64,000 bases of DNA, from positions 3,578,501-3,642,500 of the forward strand of contig NZ_CP021030.1 of the NCBI RefSeq assembly GCF_002117485.1. The letters run 5' to 3'. Made by a program: the position numbers and the translations under genes. This document shows, one piece after another, positions 43,821 to 52,577 of the stretch. Source of the DNA: Rhizobium sp. NXC14. GTDB lineage: Bacteria > Pseudomonadota > Alphaproteobacteria > Rhizobiales > Rhizobiaceae. The notes below the pieces were generated by a model, which was not told the origin of the DNA, searched no databases, and worked only from the letters and a program-made list of their open reading frames with translations. Within the stretch, counting starts at the first letter, position 1. Each line of letters starts with the position of its first letter.

Positions 43821-44321
43821 ATGGATCAGGGGTTCTTTCTTCTGTTCGCTGCGGTATCCGTGATCACGGCCCTGACGGTGGTCCTGGCGCGCAATCCGGT
43901 TCACAGCGCGTTGGCGCTGATGGCGTGTTTCCTGCAGGTCTCGGCAATCTTCGTCTTGCTCCAGGCACCTTTGCTCGCGGTTATCCAGATCTTCGTCTAT
44001 GTCGGCGCGATCATGGTCCTGTTCCTGTTCGTGATCATGATGATCGATGTGCGCGAAGCGGTGTTGCAGCGGTTCCTGCCAGGCGGCAACCTCCCAGCTC
44101 TGGTCCTGCTCGCCCTGCTCGGGGTCGAGATGCTCGTGCTGGTGCTCTGGAGCAACCGCTTTTCGGTCATGGAGCCCGTCGCGATGCGCAGCGGCGATGA
44201 CGTCAGGCAGCTTGGCACAGCCCTTTTCGCCGACTATCTCCTGCCGTTTGAAACCGCCTCCGTAATCCTGCTGGCGGCCTTGGTCGGCGCCATCATGCTG
44301 GCGCGGAAGGAGCAGGGGTGA
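43821..44321 (+). CDS. nuoJ: NADH-quinone oxidoreductase subunit J (second-type complex I)
   Basis: This 166-residue membrane subunit has five hydrophobic helices and the conserved third helix [21 protein letters not shown], which carries the pi-bulge region important for coupling. It belongs to the membrane arm of complex I. ATG 43821 was chosen (upstream GGAGGG, first helix begins directly); a GTG 10 codons earlier is open. It is the first gene of a 14-gene plus-strand run, an unusual starting point, since canonical operons start with nuoA. Confidence 0.9.
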   Translation: MDQGFFLLFAAVSVITALTVVLARNPVHSALALMACFLQVSAIFVLLQAPLLAVIQIFVYVGAIMVLFLFVIMMIDVREAVLQRFLPGGNLPALVLLALLGVEMLVLVLWSNRFSVMEPVAMRSGDDVRQLGTALFADYLLPFETASVILLAALVGAIMLARKEQG

Positions 44322-44623
44322 TGGTTCCGCTCTGGTGGTATATTGTGCTCGGAGTGGTCCTGTTCGTGATCGGAGCGGCGGGCGTGCTGCTCAGGCGCAA
44401 TATTCTCATCGTACTGATGTCGCTGGAGCTGCTGCTCAACTCGGTCAACATCAATTTCATCGCTTTCGGGCGTTTCCACGCCGATTTCCGCGGGCAGATC
44501 TTCGCGATCTTCGTCATCGCAATCACCGCGGCGGAAGTTGCCGTCGCCCTCGGTATCCTGGTTGCCCTCGTGAGGAACAAATCCACCCTCAAGATCGACG
44601 ACGTGACGGTGATGAAAGGATAG
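44321..44623 (+). CDS. nuoK: NADH-quinone oxidoreductase subunit K
   Basis: This 100-residue membrane subunit has three helices. Its conserved membrane glutamates fall at E36 ([16 protein letters not shown]) and E72 ([13 protein letters not shown]), the same positions as in E. coli, so proton-path residues are intact. ATG 44321 shares a base with the nuoJ stop. It connects the antiporter-like subunits to the rest of the membrane arm. Confidence 0.93.
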   Translation: MVPLWWYIVLGVVLFVIGAAGVLLRRNILIVLMSLELLLNSVNINFIAFGRFHADFRGQIFAIFVIAITAAEVAVALGILVALVRNKSTLKIDDVTVMKG

Positions 44624-44628
44624 CGGCT

Positions 44629-46092
44629 TTGGACCCGGTTGTATCGATCCGGCCGTTGCTTGCCATCGCCGTCGCCGGTCTGGCGGCCCTTGCAGTTCTC
44701 CTTTTGCATAACCGCGAGAGACTTCGCGATCTGGTCTCGCCATTGGCCGCGATCGTAATGTTCGCGATTGTCGTGTCGATGGCGCCCACGGTGCTGGCGG
44801 GCGAGACGGTCGAATTGCGCCTGTTCGAGGTTCTGCCGGGGATCGACTTTGCTTTCCGGGTCGATGCGCTCGGCATGGTGTTTGCCACCGTCTCGTCGCT
44901 GCTGTGGATCGTGGCGGCGATCTATTCCGTCGGCTACATGCGGCATTTGAACGAGCATGCGCAGACCCGGTTCTTCGCCTGCTTCGCCAGCAGTCTTGCG
45001 GCCGCCGCGGGAGGCGCCTTCGCCGCCAATCTGTTTACTCTGGTGATCTTCTACGAAGTGCTCAGTCTCGTTACCTATCCGCTCGTCTATCACCACGAGG
45101 ACGAGGAGGGATGGAGGGGCGGCCGCAAGTACCTCGTCTATCTGATGGGCGCCTCGAAAAGCGCGCTGCTCGCCGCACTGGCGCTGACCTACCATATTGC
45201 GGGGTCGCTCGACTTTGTCGCGGGAGGGCTGCTGGCGGCGAGCGATGCCTCGGCGGCGCTGCTGACGGTCGTCTATTTCTGCTATCTTTTCGGCTTCGCC
45301 AAGGCCGCTGTGATGCCCATGCATGCCTGGCTGCCCGCCGCGATGGTCGCGCCGACACCGGTCAGCGCGCTTTTGCATGCAGTGGCAGTGGTCAAGATGG
45401 GCGTGTTCTGCGTGCTGCGGGTGGTGTTCCATGTCTTCGGCACGGGGCTGGTGGGTGGGCTGAGCCTCGGCATCGCCACGGCCTATCTGGCTTCGTTCAC
45501 GATCCTGATGGCGTCGGTTTACGCCCTCACGCGGGACGACCTGAAGGCCAGGCTCGCCTATTCGACGGTCAGCCAGCTCTCCTACATCGTGCTGGGCGCG
45601 GTTCTGTTGTCGCCGGTCGCGATGGTCGGCGGGATCATCCACATCGCGGCGCACGCATTCTCCAAGATCACGCTCTTTTTCTGCGCCGGCTCGATCTATT
45701 GCGCGTCCGGCAAGCGCAACATCAGCGACATGGCCGGTATCGGCCGCAGGCTGCCCTGGACGATGGGGGCATTTTTCATCGCTTCACTCAGCATGATCGG
45801 GATACCGCCGACCGCGGGCTTCGTCAGCAAGTGGTATCTGGCGGAGGGCGCCGCGGCGGCTGGAGAGACGGCGTTCCTGGTCGTGCTCCTGGTGAGCTCG
45901 GTCCTGAACGCCGCCTATTTCCTGCCGGTCAGCTATGCCGCCTTCTTCCAGGTGGAGAAGCAGGAGAGCCGGACGACGGTCCGTGAAATTCCGCTGGTCA
46001 CGATTCCGCTGGTCACGACGGCGATCCTGTCGGTGCTGATGGGCATTTTTCCGGGCTATTTTCTCACTCTGGCAGATGGAGTGATCCGATGA
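44629..46092 (+). CDS. Antiporter-like complex I subunit, MrpD/NuoM type (extra pump D1)
   Basis: This 487-residue protein of the proton-conducting NuoL/M/N-MrpD family has about 14 hydrophobic helices. Key residues are present: a glutamate in LVIFYEVLSLVTYPLVYHHE, a lysine in GASKSALLAALAL, and KAAVMPMHAWLPAAMVAPTPVSALLHAVAVVKMG. It ends right after the last helix and lacks the long lateral helix of NuoL. The start is TTG 44629, 5 bases after nuoK with AAAGGA upstream; the frame continues upstream only as nuoK antiphase. It overlaps the next small gene by 4 bases (ATGA). It is one of four such subunits in the cassette, where normal complex I has three. Confidence 0.88.
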   Translation: MDPVVSIRPLLAIAVAGLAALAVLLLHNRERLRDLVSPLAAIVMFAIVVSMAPTVLAGETVELRLFEVLPGIDFAFRVDALGMVFATVSSLLWIVAAIYSVGYMRHLNEHAQTRFFACFASSLAAAAGGAFAANLFTLVIFYEVLSLVTYPLVYHHEDEEGWRGGRKYLVYLMGASKSALLAALALTYHIAGSLDFVAGGLLAASDASAALLTVVYFCYLFGFAKAAVMPMHAWLPAAMVAPTPVSALLHAVAVVKMGVFCVLRVVFHVFGTGLVGGLSLGIATAYLASFTILMASVYALTRDDLKARLAYSTVSQLSYIVLGAVLLSPVAMVGGIIHIAAHAFSKITLFFCAGSIYCASGKRNISDMAGIGRRLPWTMGAFFIASLSMIGIPPTAGFVSKWYLAEGAAAAGETAFLVVLLVSSVLNAAYFLPVSYAAFFQVEKQESRTTVREIPLVTIPLVTTAILSVLMGIFPGYFLTLADGVIR

Positions 46093-46343
46093 TCAAGCGT
46101 GTCGTCGACTTCTTTGGTGCCGAGCAATATGCGAGGCCGCGCCGCCGACTGTTCTACCTCGTGCTGGTCCTGATCGTCGTCGCCGACTTTCTGGTCTCTC
46201 GCGAACATCCCGAATATCTGTGGGACAGGCTGCCGGGCTGGTCCGCCGTCTACGGCTTCGTCTCCTGCGTCCTGCTTATCTTCGTTTCCAAGTTTCTCGG
46301 CCATCGGGTCGGGCTGATGCGGCGCGAGGACTATTATGACTGA
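46089..46343 (+). CDS. Small two-helix membrane protein inside the complex I cassette
   Basis: This 84-residue protein has helices at about 21-36 (LFYLVLVLIVVADFLV) and 52-68 (WSAVYGFVSCVLLIFVSKFLG), a basic N-terminus (KRVVDFFGAEQYARPRRR) and the tail LMRREDYYD. It overlaps the D1 gene by 4 bases and the D2 gene by 8 bases, so it is co-translated between two antiporter-like subunits. No standard Nuo subunit has this length and pattern. It is probably an assembly factor or a linker between the extra pump modules. I do not recognise a named family. Confidence 0.8.
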   Translation: MIKRVVDFFGAEQYARPRRRLFYLVLVLIVVADFLVSREHPEYLWDRLPGWSAVYGFVSCVLLIFVSKFLGHRVGLMRREDYYD

Positions 46344-48111
46344 CTTCATCCATCCAGCTCTGCTGTTTATTCTTGGCGCCCTGCCGATCCCTTTCCTCAG
46401 CGGGTCGCTCCGCAAGGCCTATCTGCTGCTGATCCCTGCGCTGGCGATCCTTGCCGTACTTGCCATGGAACCGGGCAGCTATGGCGAAGCGCGATTCATC
46501 GGGCAGGAGATCCTGATCGCGAAGGTGGACAAGCTCAGCATCGTCTTCGCCACCGTTTTCACCATTATGGCGTTGATCGGCATGGTCTATGCGCTGCACC
46601 TGACGGATACCGGCCAGCACGTGGCGGCATTCGTTTATGTCGGCAGCGCGCTTGGCGTGGTGTTTGCCGGTGACTACCTGACCCTCTACCTGTTTTGGGA
46701 GGGCATGGCATTCGCTTCCGCCTATCTGGTCTTCGCGCAGCGTGGCGGACCGGCGGTCTGGGCCGGGTTCCGTTATCTCATGGTTCATATCACCGGCGGC
46801 GTCGTCCTGCTCGGCGGCATCATTTCCCACGGGCTCGCCACCGGTTCACTGCTTTTCGGCCCGATCGCGGGGGCCCTCACCAACGGAGGAATGGAGGTCG
46901 GCGACTACCTGATTCTCGCCGGCTTCATCCTCAACGCCGCCGTGCCGCCGTTCAATGCCTGGCTGACCGATGCCTATCCGGAGGCGACCGTCACCGGGGC
47001 GGTGTTCATGAGCGCGTTTACCACCAAGACCGCCGTCTATGTGCTGGCGCGAGCGTTTCCGGGGACCGAGCTCCTTGTCTGGCTCGGCACCATCATGGCG
47101 CTCTACGGCGTCATCTACGCGGTGCTGGAGAACGATTGCCGACGGCTTCTCGCCTATCACATCGTCAGCCAGGTGGGCTATATGATTGCGAGTATCGGCA
47201 TCGGCACCGAGATGGCGCTGAACGGAGCCGCCAGCCACGCCTTTGCGCATATCCTCTACAAGGCGCTGCTGTTCATGGGTGCCGGTGCAGTCATCTACGT
47301 CACCGGCCGACGCAAGCTCACCGAGCTCGGCGGGCTTTACAAGAAAATGCCGCTGACCGTGGCGCTTTACATGGTCGGCGCCTTCGCGATCTCGGCCTTC
47401 CCGTTCTTCTCGGGGTTCGTCACCAAATCGATGGTGATAGCGGCCGCAGGAGCGGATCACCGCGCAATGGTGGTGCTTGCGCTGACCATGGCATCGTCCG
47501 GGACGTTCCTGCACACCGGCCTCAAGCTTCCCTATTACATGTTCTTCGGGACGGACCGGAAACTGGAGGCGCGCGAGCCGCCGCGCAACATGCTGATTGC
47601 CATGGGCATTGCGGCGGTGCTCTGCATTGCGATCGGAGTGTTCCCCCAGCCGCTTTATGCGCTTCTGCCCTATCCGGTGGATTTCGAACCTTATACGGGT
47701 TCGCATGTCACGGAGAGCCTCGGGCTGCTGATGTTCACCGCCCTGGGGTTCGTGCTGTTCCTCTGGGCGCTCGGTCCCGAGAACACGATCAGCCTCGACA
47801 CCGACTGGTTTTACCGCAAGGGCGCGCGGGCCTTCATGTGGCTCGCCGAAACGCCGCTGGCGCGCTATGAGCAGGCGGTGAGCAATGTCTCCGAGACCGC
47901 GGCGCTGCCCTTGCTGCACGGCGCGGCGCGGGCAGGACTCCGGCTCGATCTGACCGGCGTCGATGCCGTCGTGAATGGCGTCGCCCACTCGATCCTGCAC
48001 GGCGGCGGGCGGCTCAGGCGGCTCCAGACGGGCGTCGTGACCCATTACGTGCTGGCGATGATCGTCGGTTTGATCGCAGCCACCGCCGTCTTCGTCGTGG
48101 CGTGGCGGTAG
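46336..48111 (+). CDS. Antiporter-like complex I subunit with C-terminal lateral helix (NuoL position, D2)
   Basis: This 591-residue member of the MrpD/NuoL family has about 14 helices up to residue 480, with the conserved glutamate in LYLFWEGMAFASAYLVF and lysines in SAFTTKTAVYVLAR and HILYKALLFMGAG. After them come about 80 amphipathic residues and a last helix preceded by RRLQTGVVTHYVLAMIVG. That tail resembles the end of NuoL, where a long helix runs along the other pumps and is anchored by a final helix. It therefore probably takes the distal NuoL place, although the body is more MrpD-like. There are 8 bases of overlap with the small gene upstream, and nuoM follows at once. Confidence 0.83.
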   Translation: MTDFIHPALLFILGALPIPFLSGSLRKAYLLLIPALAILAVLAMEPGSYGEARFIGQEILIAKVDKLSIVFATVFTIMALIGMVYALHLTDTGQHVAAFVYVGSALGVVFAGDYLTLYLFWEGMAFASAYLVFAQRGGPAVWAGFRYLMVHITGGVVLLGGIISHGLATGSLLFGPIAGALTNGGMEVGDYLILAGFILNAAVPPFNAWLTDAYPEATVTGAVFMSAFTTKTAVYVLARAFPGTELLVWLGTIMALYGVIYAVLENDCRRLLAYHIVSQVGYMIASIGIGTEMALNGAASHAFAHILYKALLFMGAGAVIYVTGRRKLTELGGLYKKMPLTVALYMVGAFAISAFPFFSGFVTKSMVIAAAGADHRAMVVLALTMASSGTFLHTGLKLPYYMFFGTDRKLEAREPPRNMLIAMGIAAVLCIAIGVFPQPLYALLPYPVDFEPYTGSHVTESLGLLMFTALGFVLFLWALGPENTISLDTDWFYRKGARAFMWLAETPLARYEQAVSNVSETAALPLLHGAARAGLRLDLTGVDAVVNGVAHSILHGGGRLRRLQTGVVTHYVLAMIVGLIAATAVFVVAWR

Positions 48112-48119
48112 GGGGTGCC

Positions 48120-49595
48120 ATGGGCTTCCCGCTGCTCAGCCTCATCATATTCACACCCGTTGTCGGGGCCGCGGTTCTCATGTTCCTGCGCGATGACGAT
48201 GTAGTGCGGTGGAGCGCGCTCTCTTTCACCGTCCTCGACCTTGCTCTTTGCATCGCCATGCTGGTTGGATTCGACACCAAGATCCATGCCATGCAGTTCA
48301 CCGAGACGCACCCGTGGGTGCCCGCGCTCGGGATCAATTATGCCCTTGGCATCGACGGAATCAGCGCGCTCTTCGTGTTCCTGACCGCACTGTTGGGGTT
48401 GATCTGCGTGCTCGCCTCCTGGGTCGCGATCGACCGCAAGGTGAAGGAATTCATGATCTGCCTGCTCTTCATGCAAGCGCTGATGCTCGGCGTCTTCTGC
48501 GCGCTCGATCTCTTCCTTTTCTACGTCTTTTGGGAGGCGATGCTGATCCCGATGTATCTCATCATCGGCGTCTGGGGCGGCGAGGGTCGGGTCTATGCGG
48601 CGATCAAGTTTTTCCTCTACACGCTGGCGGGCAGCCTCCTGTTCCTGATCGGCGTCATCGTGCTCTATTTCTACGGTGGAAGGACCTTCGATATCCTCGC
48701 TTTGACGGAACAGGATTTGCCATTCCGGATCCAGTCCTGGCTGTTCTTCGCCTTCCTGGTCGCTTTTGCGGTCAAGGTTCCGATGGTGCCGGTCCATACC
48801 TGGCTGCCGGACGCCCATGTGCAGGCGCCGACGGCGGGCAGCATTATCCTCGCCGGAGTGCTCCTGAAGATGGGCGCCTACGGATTCCTGCGGTTCTCGC
48901 TGCCGATGCTGCCGGAAGCATCGATGTATTATTCGCCGCTGATGCTGGCGCTTTCGGGGCTTGCGATCGTCTATGGCGGGTTGCTCGCGCTTGCGCAGGA
49001 CGATCTGAAGAAGCTTGTGGCTTATTCCAGCATCAGCCACATGGGCTTTGTGACGCTTGGGATTTTTGCGCTGAATCTCCGAGGGCTCGAGGGCGGTATC
49101 CTGCAGATGTTCAATCATGGCGTGACGACAGGCGCCCTATTCCTGTTCGTCGGGCTGATTTACGAGCGCACCCATACCCGCAGCATCGCCGACTATGGTG
49201 GGTTGATGAAGGTGGCGCCTGTTTACACCACGTTTCTGGCACTGTTTACCCTGTCGTCGATGGCGCTGCCGGGAACGAATTCGTTCGTGGGCGAGTTGCT
49301 GGTGCTGTCAGGCGGGTTTGCGGCCAATCTGGTCGCTGGCTCTGCAGCCGTTTTGGGCGCATTGCTGGGGGCTGCCTATCTGCTTGGCATGTACGGAAAA
49401 ATCGCGCTCGGCCCGGCCAGCGTCGGTACCCGGTTGAAGACACGCGACGTGAACGCCCGTGAGATGGCCGCGATCCTGCCGCTGGCCGTCTTCGTGCTCT
49501 GGGTTGGGCTCTATCCGAAACCCTTCCTCGACATCATCGATGACTCGGTGAAGCATCTGCTGACGCAGGTGAACAGTAAGGGGAGCGGCCCATGA
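48120..49595 (+). CDS. nuoM: NADH-quinone oxidoreductase subunit M
   Basis: This 491-residue antiporter-like proton-pumping subunit has about 14 helices. It is the clearest NuoM in the set: LGIDGISALFVFLTALLGLICVLASW, VFWEAMLIPMYLIIGVWGGEGR with the key glutamate, KVPMVPVHTWLPDAHVQAPTAGSIILAGVLLKMG with the lysines, and VAYSSISHMGFVTLGIFALN. ATG 48120 has AGGGGG 5 bases upstream and begins 8 bases after the D2 stop. It overlaps nuoN by 4 bases. Confidence 0.95.
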   Translation: MGFPLLSLIIFTPVVGAAVLMFLRDDDVVRWSALSFTVLDLALCIAMLVGFDTKIHAMQFTETHPWVPALGINYALGIDGISALFVFLTALLGLICVLASWVAIDRKVKEFMICLLFMQALMLGVFCALDLFLFYVFWEAMLIPMYLIIGVWGGEGRVYAAIKFFLYTLAGSLLFLIGVIVLYFYGGRTFDILALTEQDLPFRIQSWLFFAFLVAFAVKVPMVPVHTWLPDAHVQAPTAGSIILAGVLLKMGAYGFLRFSLPMLPEASMYYSPLMLALSGLAIVYGGLLALAQDDLKKLVAYSSISHMGFVTLGIFALNLRGLEGGILQMFNHGVTTGALFLFVGLIYERTHTRSIADYGGLMKVAPVYTTFLALFTLSSMALPGTNSFVGELLVLSGGFAANLVAGSAAVLGALLGAAYLLGMYGKIALGPASVGTRLKTRDVNAREMAAILPLAVFVLWVGLYPKPFLDIIDDSVKHLLTQVNSKGSGP

Positions 49596-51031
49596 CCGCC
49601 GCCGCGCTTTTCCAGTCGGCCCTAGCGAGCCTGCCCGAGATCGTGGTGATCACCGGCGCCTGCATCCTGCTGATCCTGGGACAGTTTGTACGAAAGGGAC
49701 AGGAACATTTGCTTGTCTGGGCGTCGATCGCGATTGTATTGATTGCCGCCTTGGCGACACTCATGCTTGCTAGCGAGGTGCGGCCGGCCTACACGGGCAT
49801 GTTCGTCGCCGACCGCTTCGCCGTCTTCTTCAAGTTCGTTTTCTACCTGGCCACCGTTCTGACATTCGTCCTTTCGCGAAAATATGCCGATATCGAAGGG
49901 ATCGGGAGCAGCGAATACTATGTCCTGCTGCTCCTAGCGCTTTCGGGCATGATGATCATGGCCTCGGCGACCGATCTCCTGTCGATCTATGTGGGCCTCG
50001 AACTGATGGTGATTTGCACCTATGTGCTGACCGGCTTCCTGCGGCGTGAGCGGCGGTCGAACGAAGCAGCACTGAAATACGTAATCCTTGGCGCGGTCTC
50101 GACCGGGATTTTCCTTTACGGCGTTTCGCTGGTCTATGGGCTCACCGGCACGACGCAATTGGACGGGATGGCTGCGGCCGTGACTGGCGATCCGCTCGAT
50201 CCAGGTTTGTTGCTGGCGGTGGTCTTCATCGTCGCCGGGCTGGTCTTCAAGGTCGGCGCGGTTCCCTTCCACATGTGGCTGCCGGACGTCTATGAAGGCG
50301 CGCCCACAACGATCACCGCCTTCATGTCGGTGGGCCCCAAGGCGGCGGGGTTCGCGGTGATCCTGCGGGTATTCCTCAACCCTTTGGTCGCAGCCTCGGA
50401 CGTCTGGATCATCGTTGCCGTCATTGCCGTGGTGACGATGGCGCTCGGAAGCTTCGTGGCGCTGGTGCAGGACAATTTCAAGCGTCTCCTGGCCTATTCC
50501 AGCATCGCCCATGCCGGCTTCGCCATTTTCGGCGTGGCCGCTGGTGGCGCCGATGGGATCGCCAGCGTGATGCTCTATCTGCTGATCTACGCCATCATGA
50601 ATCTCGGCATTTTCGGCGCCGTCATCATGATGCGGAACGGCGATTTCTCAGGCGAGGTTATCGAAGACTATGCGGGTTTCGCCAAGTCACATCCGTGGCT
50701 GGCGCTCCTGATGCTACTCTATCTCTTCTCGCTGGCCGGCATTCCGCCGACCGCCGGGTTCTTCGCCAAGTTTTACGTGCTTGTCGCCCTCATCCAGCAT
50801 GGTTTCGTCATCCTGGCGGTAATCGCAGTGCTGCTCAGCGCCGTCGCCGCCTATTTCTACATCCGCATCGTCATGGTGATCTACATGCGCGAGCCGAAGA
50901 GGACGTTCGCCCCGGCGCTGACGCCTCTGGTGGGCGCGACGCTCGCTGTCACCGCCGCCGGCACCATCGGCATCGGGCTATTTCCGTCGTGGTTCCTGAA
51001 GCTTGCCCAAGATTCGGTCCTTGGCGGGTGA
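49592..51031 (+). CDS. nuoN: NADH-quinone oxidoreductase subunit N
   Basis: This 479-residue pump subunit next to NuoK has about 14 helices. NuoN features include YYVLLLLALSGMMIMASATDLLSIYVGLELMVICTYVL with the key glutamate, GAVPFHMWLPDVYEGAPTTITAFMSVGPKAAGFAV with the lysine, and LAYSSIAHAGFAIFG. It overlaps nuoM (ATGA). After it comes a gap of about 130 bases before nuoA, the longest in the plus-strand run, which could hold an internal promoter or be the seam where two gene blocks were joined. Confidence 0.95.
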   Translation: MTAAALFQSALASLPEIVVITGACILLILGQFVRKGQEHLLVWASIAIVLIAALATLMLASEVRPAYTGMFVADRFAVFFKFVFYLATVLTFVLSRKYADIEGIGSSEYYVLLLLALSGMMIMASATDLLSIYVGLELMVICTYVLTGFLRRERRSNEAALKYVILGAVSTGIFLYGVSLVYGLTGTTQLDGMAAAVTGDPLDPGLLLAVVFIVAGLVFKVGAVPFHMWLPDVYEGAPTTITAFMSVGPKAAGFAVILRVFLNPLVAASDVWIIVAVIAVVTMALGSFVALVQDNFKRLLAYSSIAHAGFAIFGVAAGGADGIASVMLYLLIYAIMNLGIFGAVIMMRNGDFSGEVIEDYAGFAKSHPWLALLMLLYLFSLAGIPPTAGFFAKFYVLVALIQHGFVILAVIAVLLSAVAAYFYIRIVMVIYMREPKRTFAPALTPLVGATLAVTAAGTIGIGLFPSWFLKLAQDSVLGG

Positions 51032-51159
51032 GCGATTGGATTTGCAATGATCACACCGACGGAATAAACTTGGAGGCAGAGAAAGGATTGTCCAGTCGCG
51101 CCGTGGCGTGATCGACTTACCCGTTCGGGATGAGGTCGGTGGGCAACCGGTGCAGTGAT

Positions 51160-51525
51160 ATGGCTGCAATGGAATTCTTGCCGGTTCTTTTCATGATCGC
51201 CGGAGTCGTTCTGGTGGCGGGGGTGACGTTGTTCGTTTCCTCGCTGCTGCGCCCATCCAATCCCTATCCCGCCAAGAACATGCCCTATGAATGCGGTATG
51301 GACGCCGCGGGCGAGGCGGCGGCGGGCCGCTTCAGGGTGCCGTTCTTTATCCTCGCAATCCTGCTGGTCGTTTTCGATGTCGAAGCGATGTTCCTCTTTC
51401 CCTGGGCCGTCGTCCTGAAAGAGATCGGACTGGTCGGCTATATCGAGATGATCGTCTTCATATTGCTGCTTCTCGTAGGCTTCGCCTATGCCTGGCTGAA
51501 AGGAGCGCTGGAATGGGAGGCGTAA
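51160..51525 (+). CDS. nuoA: NADH-quinone oxidoreductase subunit A
   Basis: This is a three-helix membrane subunit of about 121 residues. The conserved loop [12 protein letters not shown] and the second helix [24 protein letters not shown], with its acidic pair, are intact. The start is uncertain: ATG 51160 and ATG 51169 both lie before the first helix and neither has a strong ribosome-binding site; ATG 51130 is also open. It overlaps nuoB by 13 bases. It begins the block A-G, which in standard operons stands before J-N rather than after. Confidence 0.92.
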   Translation: MAAMEFLPVLFMIAGVVLVAGVTLFVSSLLRPSNPYPAKNMPYECGMDAAGEAAAGRFRVPFFILAILLVVFDVEAMFLFPWAVVLKEIGLVGYIEMIVFILLLLVGFAYAWLKGALEWEA

Positions 51526-52016
51526 ATAATGTGATCCGCGACAGCGTGCTGTTCACCACGGCCGACAGCATCATCAGTTGGAGCCGGAGATCGGCGCTGT
51601 GGCCGGAAACCTTCGGCATTGCCTGCTGCGCCATCGAAATGATCTCGGCCGGTTGCGCCCGCTACGATCTCGACCGGTTCGGCGTGGTGTTCCGCCCTTC
51701 ACCGAGACAATCCGACGTCATGATTATCGCCGGCACCGTGACGCGGAAATTCGCGCCCGTTGTGCGGCGGCTCTATGACCAGATGCCGGAACCGCGCTGG
51801 GTCATCGCAATGGGCACCTGCGCTATTTCGGGCGGCGTCTACAACACCTATGCCGTGGTGCAGGGATCGGAAACCTTCGTGCCGGTCGATGTGCATGTGC
51901 CCGGCTGTCCGCCCCGGCCCGAGGCGCTGATGCACGGCTTCCTCCTGCTTCAAGAAAAGATCAAGAAGTCCCGGGCGCTCGCCGGCACACCTCTGGATCG
52001 GGTTAAAGCATCATGA
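51513..52016 (+). CDS. nuoB: NADH-quinone oxidoreductase subunit B
   Basis: This 167-residue hydrophilic subunit holds Fe-S cluster N2, the last electron donor to quinone. Its ligands are present: the tandem pair C38-C39 ([10 protein letters not shown]), C103 (MGTCAISGG) and C132 (VPGCPPRPE). ATG 51513 has AGGAG 8 bases upstream and starts inside nuoA; GTG 51531 is an alternative. Its TGA overlaps the nuoC start. Confidence 0.95.
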   Translation: MGGVNNVIRDSVLFTTADSIISWSRRSALWPETFGIACCAIEMISAGCARYDLDRFGVVFRPSPRQSDVMIIAGTVTRKFAPVVRRLYDQMPEPRWVIAMGTCAISGGVYNTYAVVQGSETFVPVDVHVPGCPPRPEALMHGFLLLQEKIKKSRALAGTPLDRVKAS

Positions 52017-52549
52017 GTGCGGAGCCGTCCCTCAATCGCGCTCCGATCATGGAGCGCTTCGGAGAAACAATCGACGACCTCGGCACTGCGCACGGTATCG
52101 ACGCCTTTGCCGTTCCGCCCGAGAGGATCGTTGAGCTCTGCCGGCTCCTGAAAGAGCATCCGGCGCTGCAGTTCAATTTCCTCTCGGACATTTGCGGCGT
52201 CGATCATTACCCCGAAACGCCGCGGTTCGAGGCGGTCTACCATCTTTATTCGCTGCCCAACAGGTGGCGGGTCCGCATTAAGTGCCGACTTGGCGATCCT
52301 CCTGAAGTGCCTTCGGTCACGGGAGTCTGGCGTACCGCCAACTGGCATGAGCGTGAGGCCTGGGACATGTACGGTATCCGGTTCGAGGGACATCCCGATC
52401 TGCGCCGGATCTACATGTGGGAAGGCTTCGAGGGCTTCCCACAGCGTAAGGATTTCCCCCTCAGGGGCTATAAGGACAAGTTGAATCCCTTCGGTGCCGA
52501 GGGTCCGCCGCCAACGCAGCCCGACCTTGCCACCAGGGACATTCCGTAA
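52013..52549 (+). CDS. nuoC: NADH-quinone oxidoreductase subunit C
   Basis: This 178-residue 30-kDa subunit of the peripheral arm has the family core [31 protein letters not shown] and the signature [40 protein letters not shown]. It is a separate gene here, not fused to nuoD as in enterobacteria. ATGA overlap with nuoB. The last residues match the usual alphaproteobacterial end poorly and are proline-rich. Confidence 0.95.
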   Translation: MSAEPSLNRAPIMERFGETIDDLGTAHGIDAFAVPPERIVELCRLLKEHPALQFNFLSDICGVDHYPETPRFEAVYHLYSLPNRWRVRIKCRLGDPPEVPSVTGVWRTANWHEREAWDMYGIRFEGHPDLRRIYMWEGFEGFPQRKDFPLRGYKDKLNPFGAEGPPPTQPDLATRDIP

Positions 52550-52577
52550 GGGGGCCGTTCTACACCGGAACATTGAG

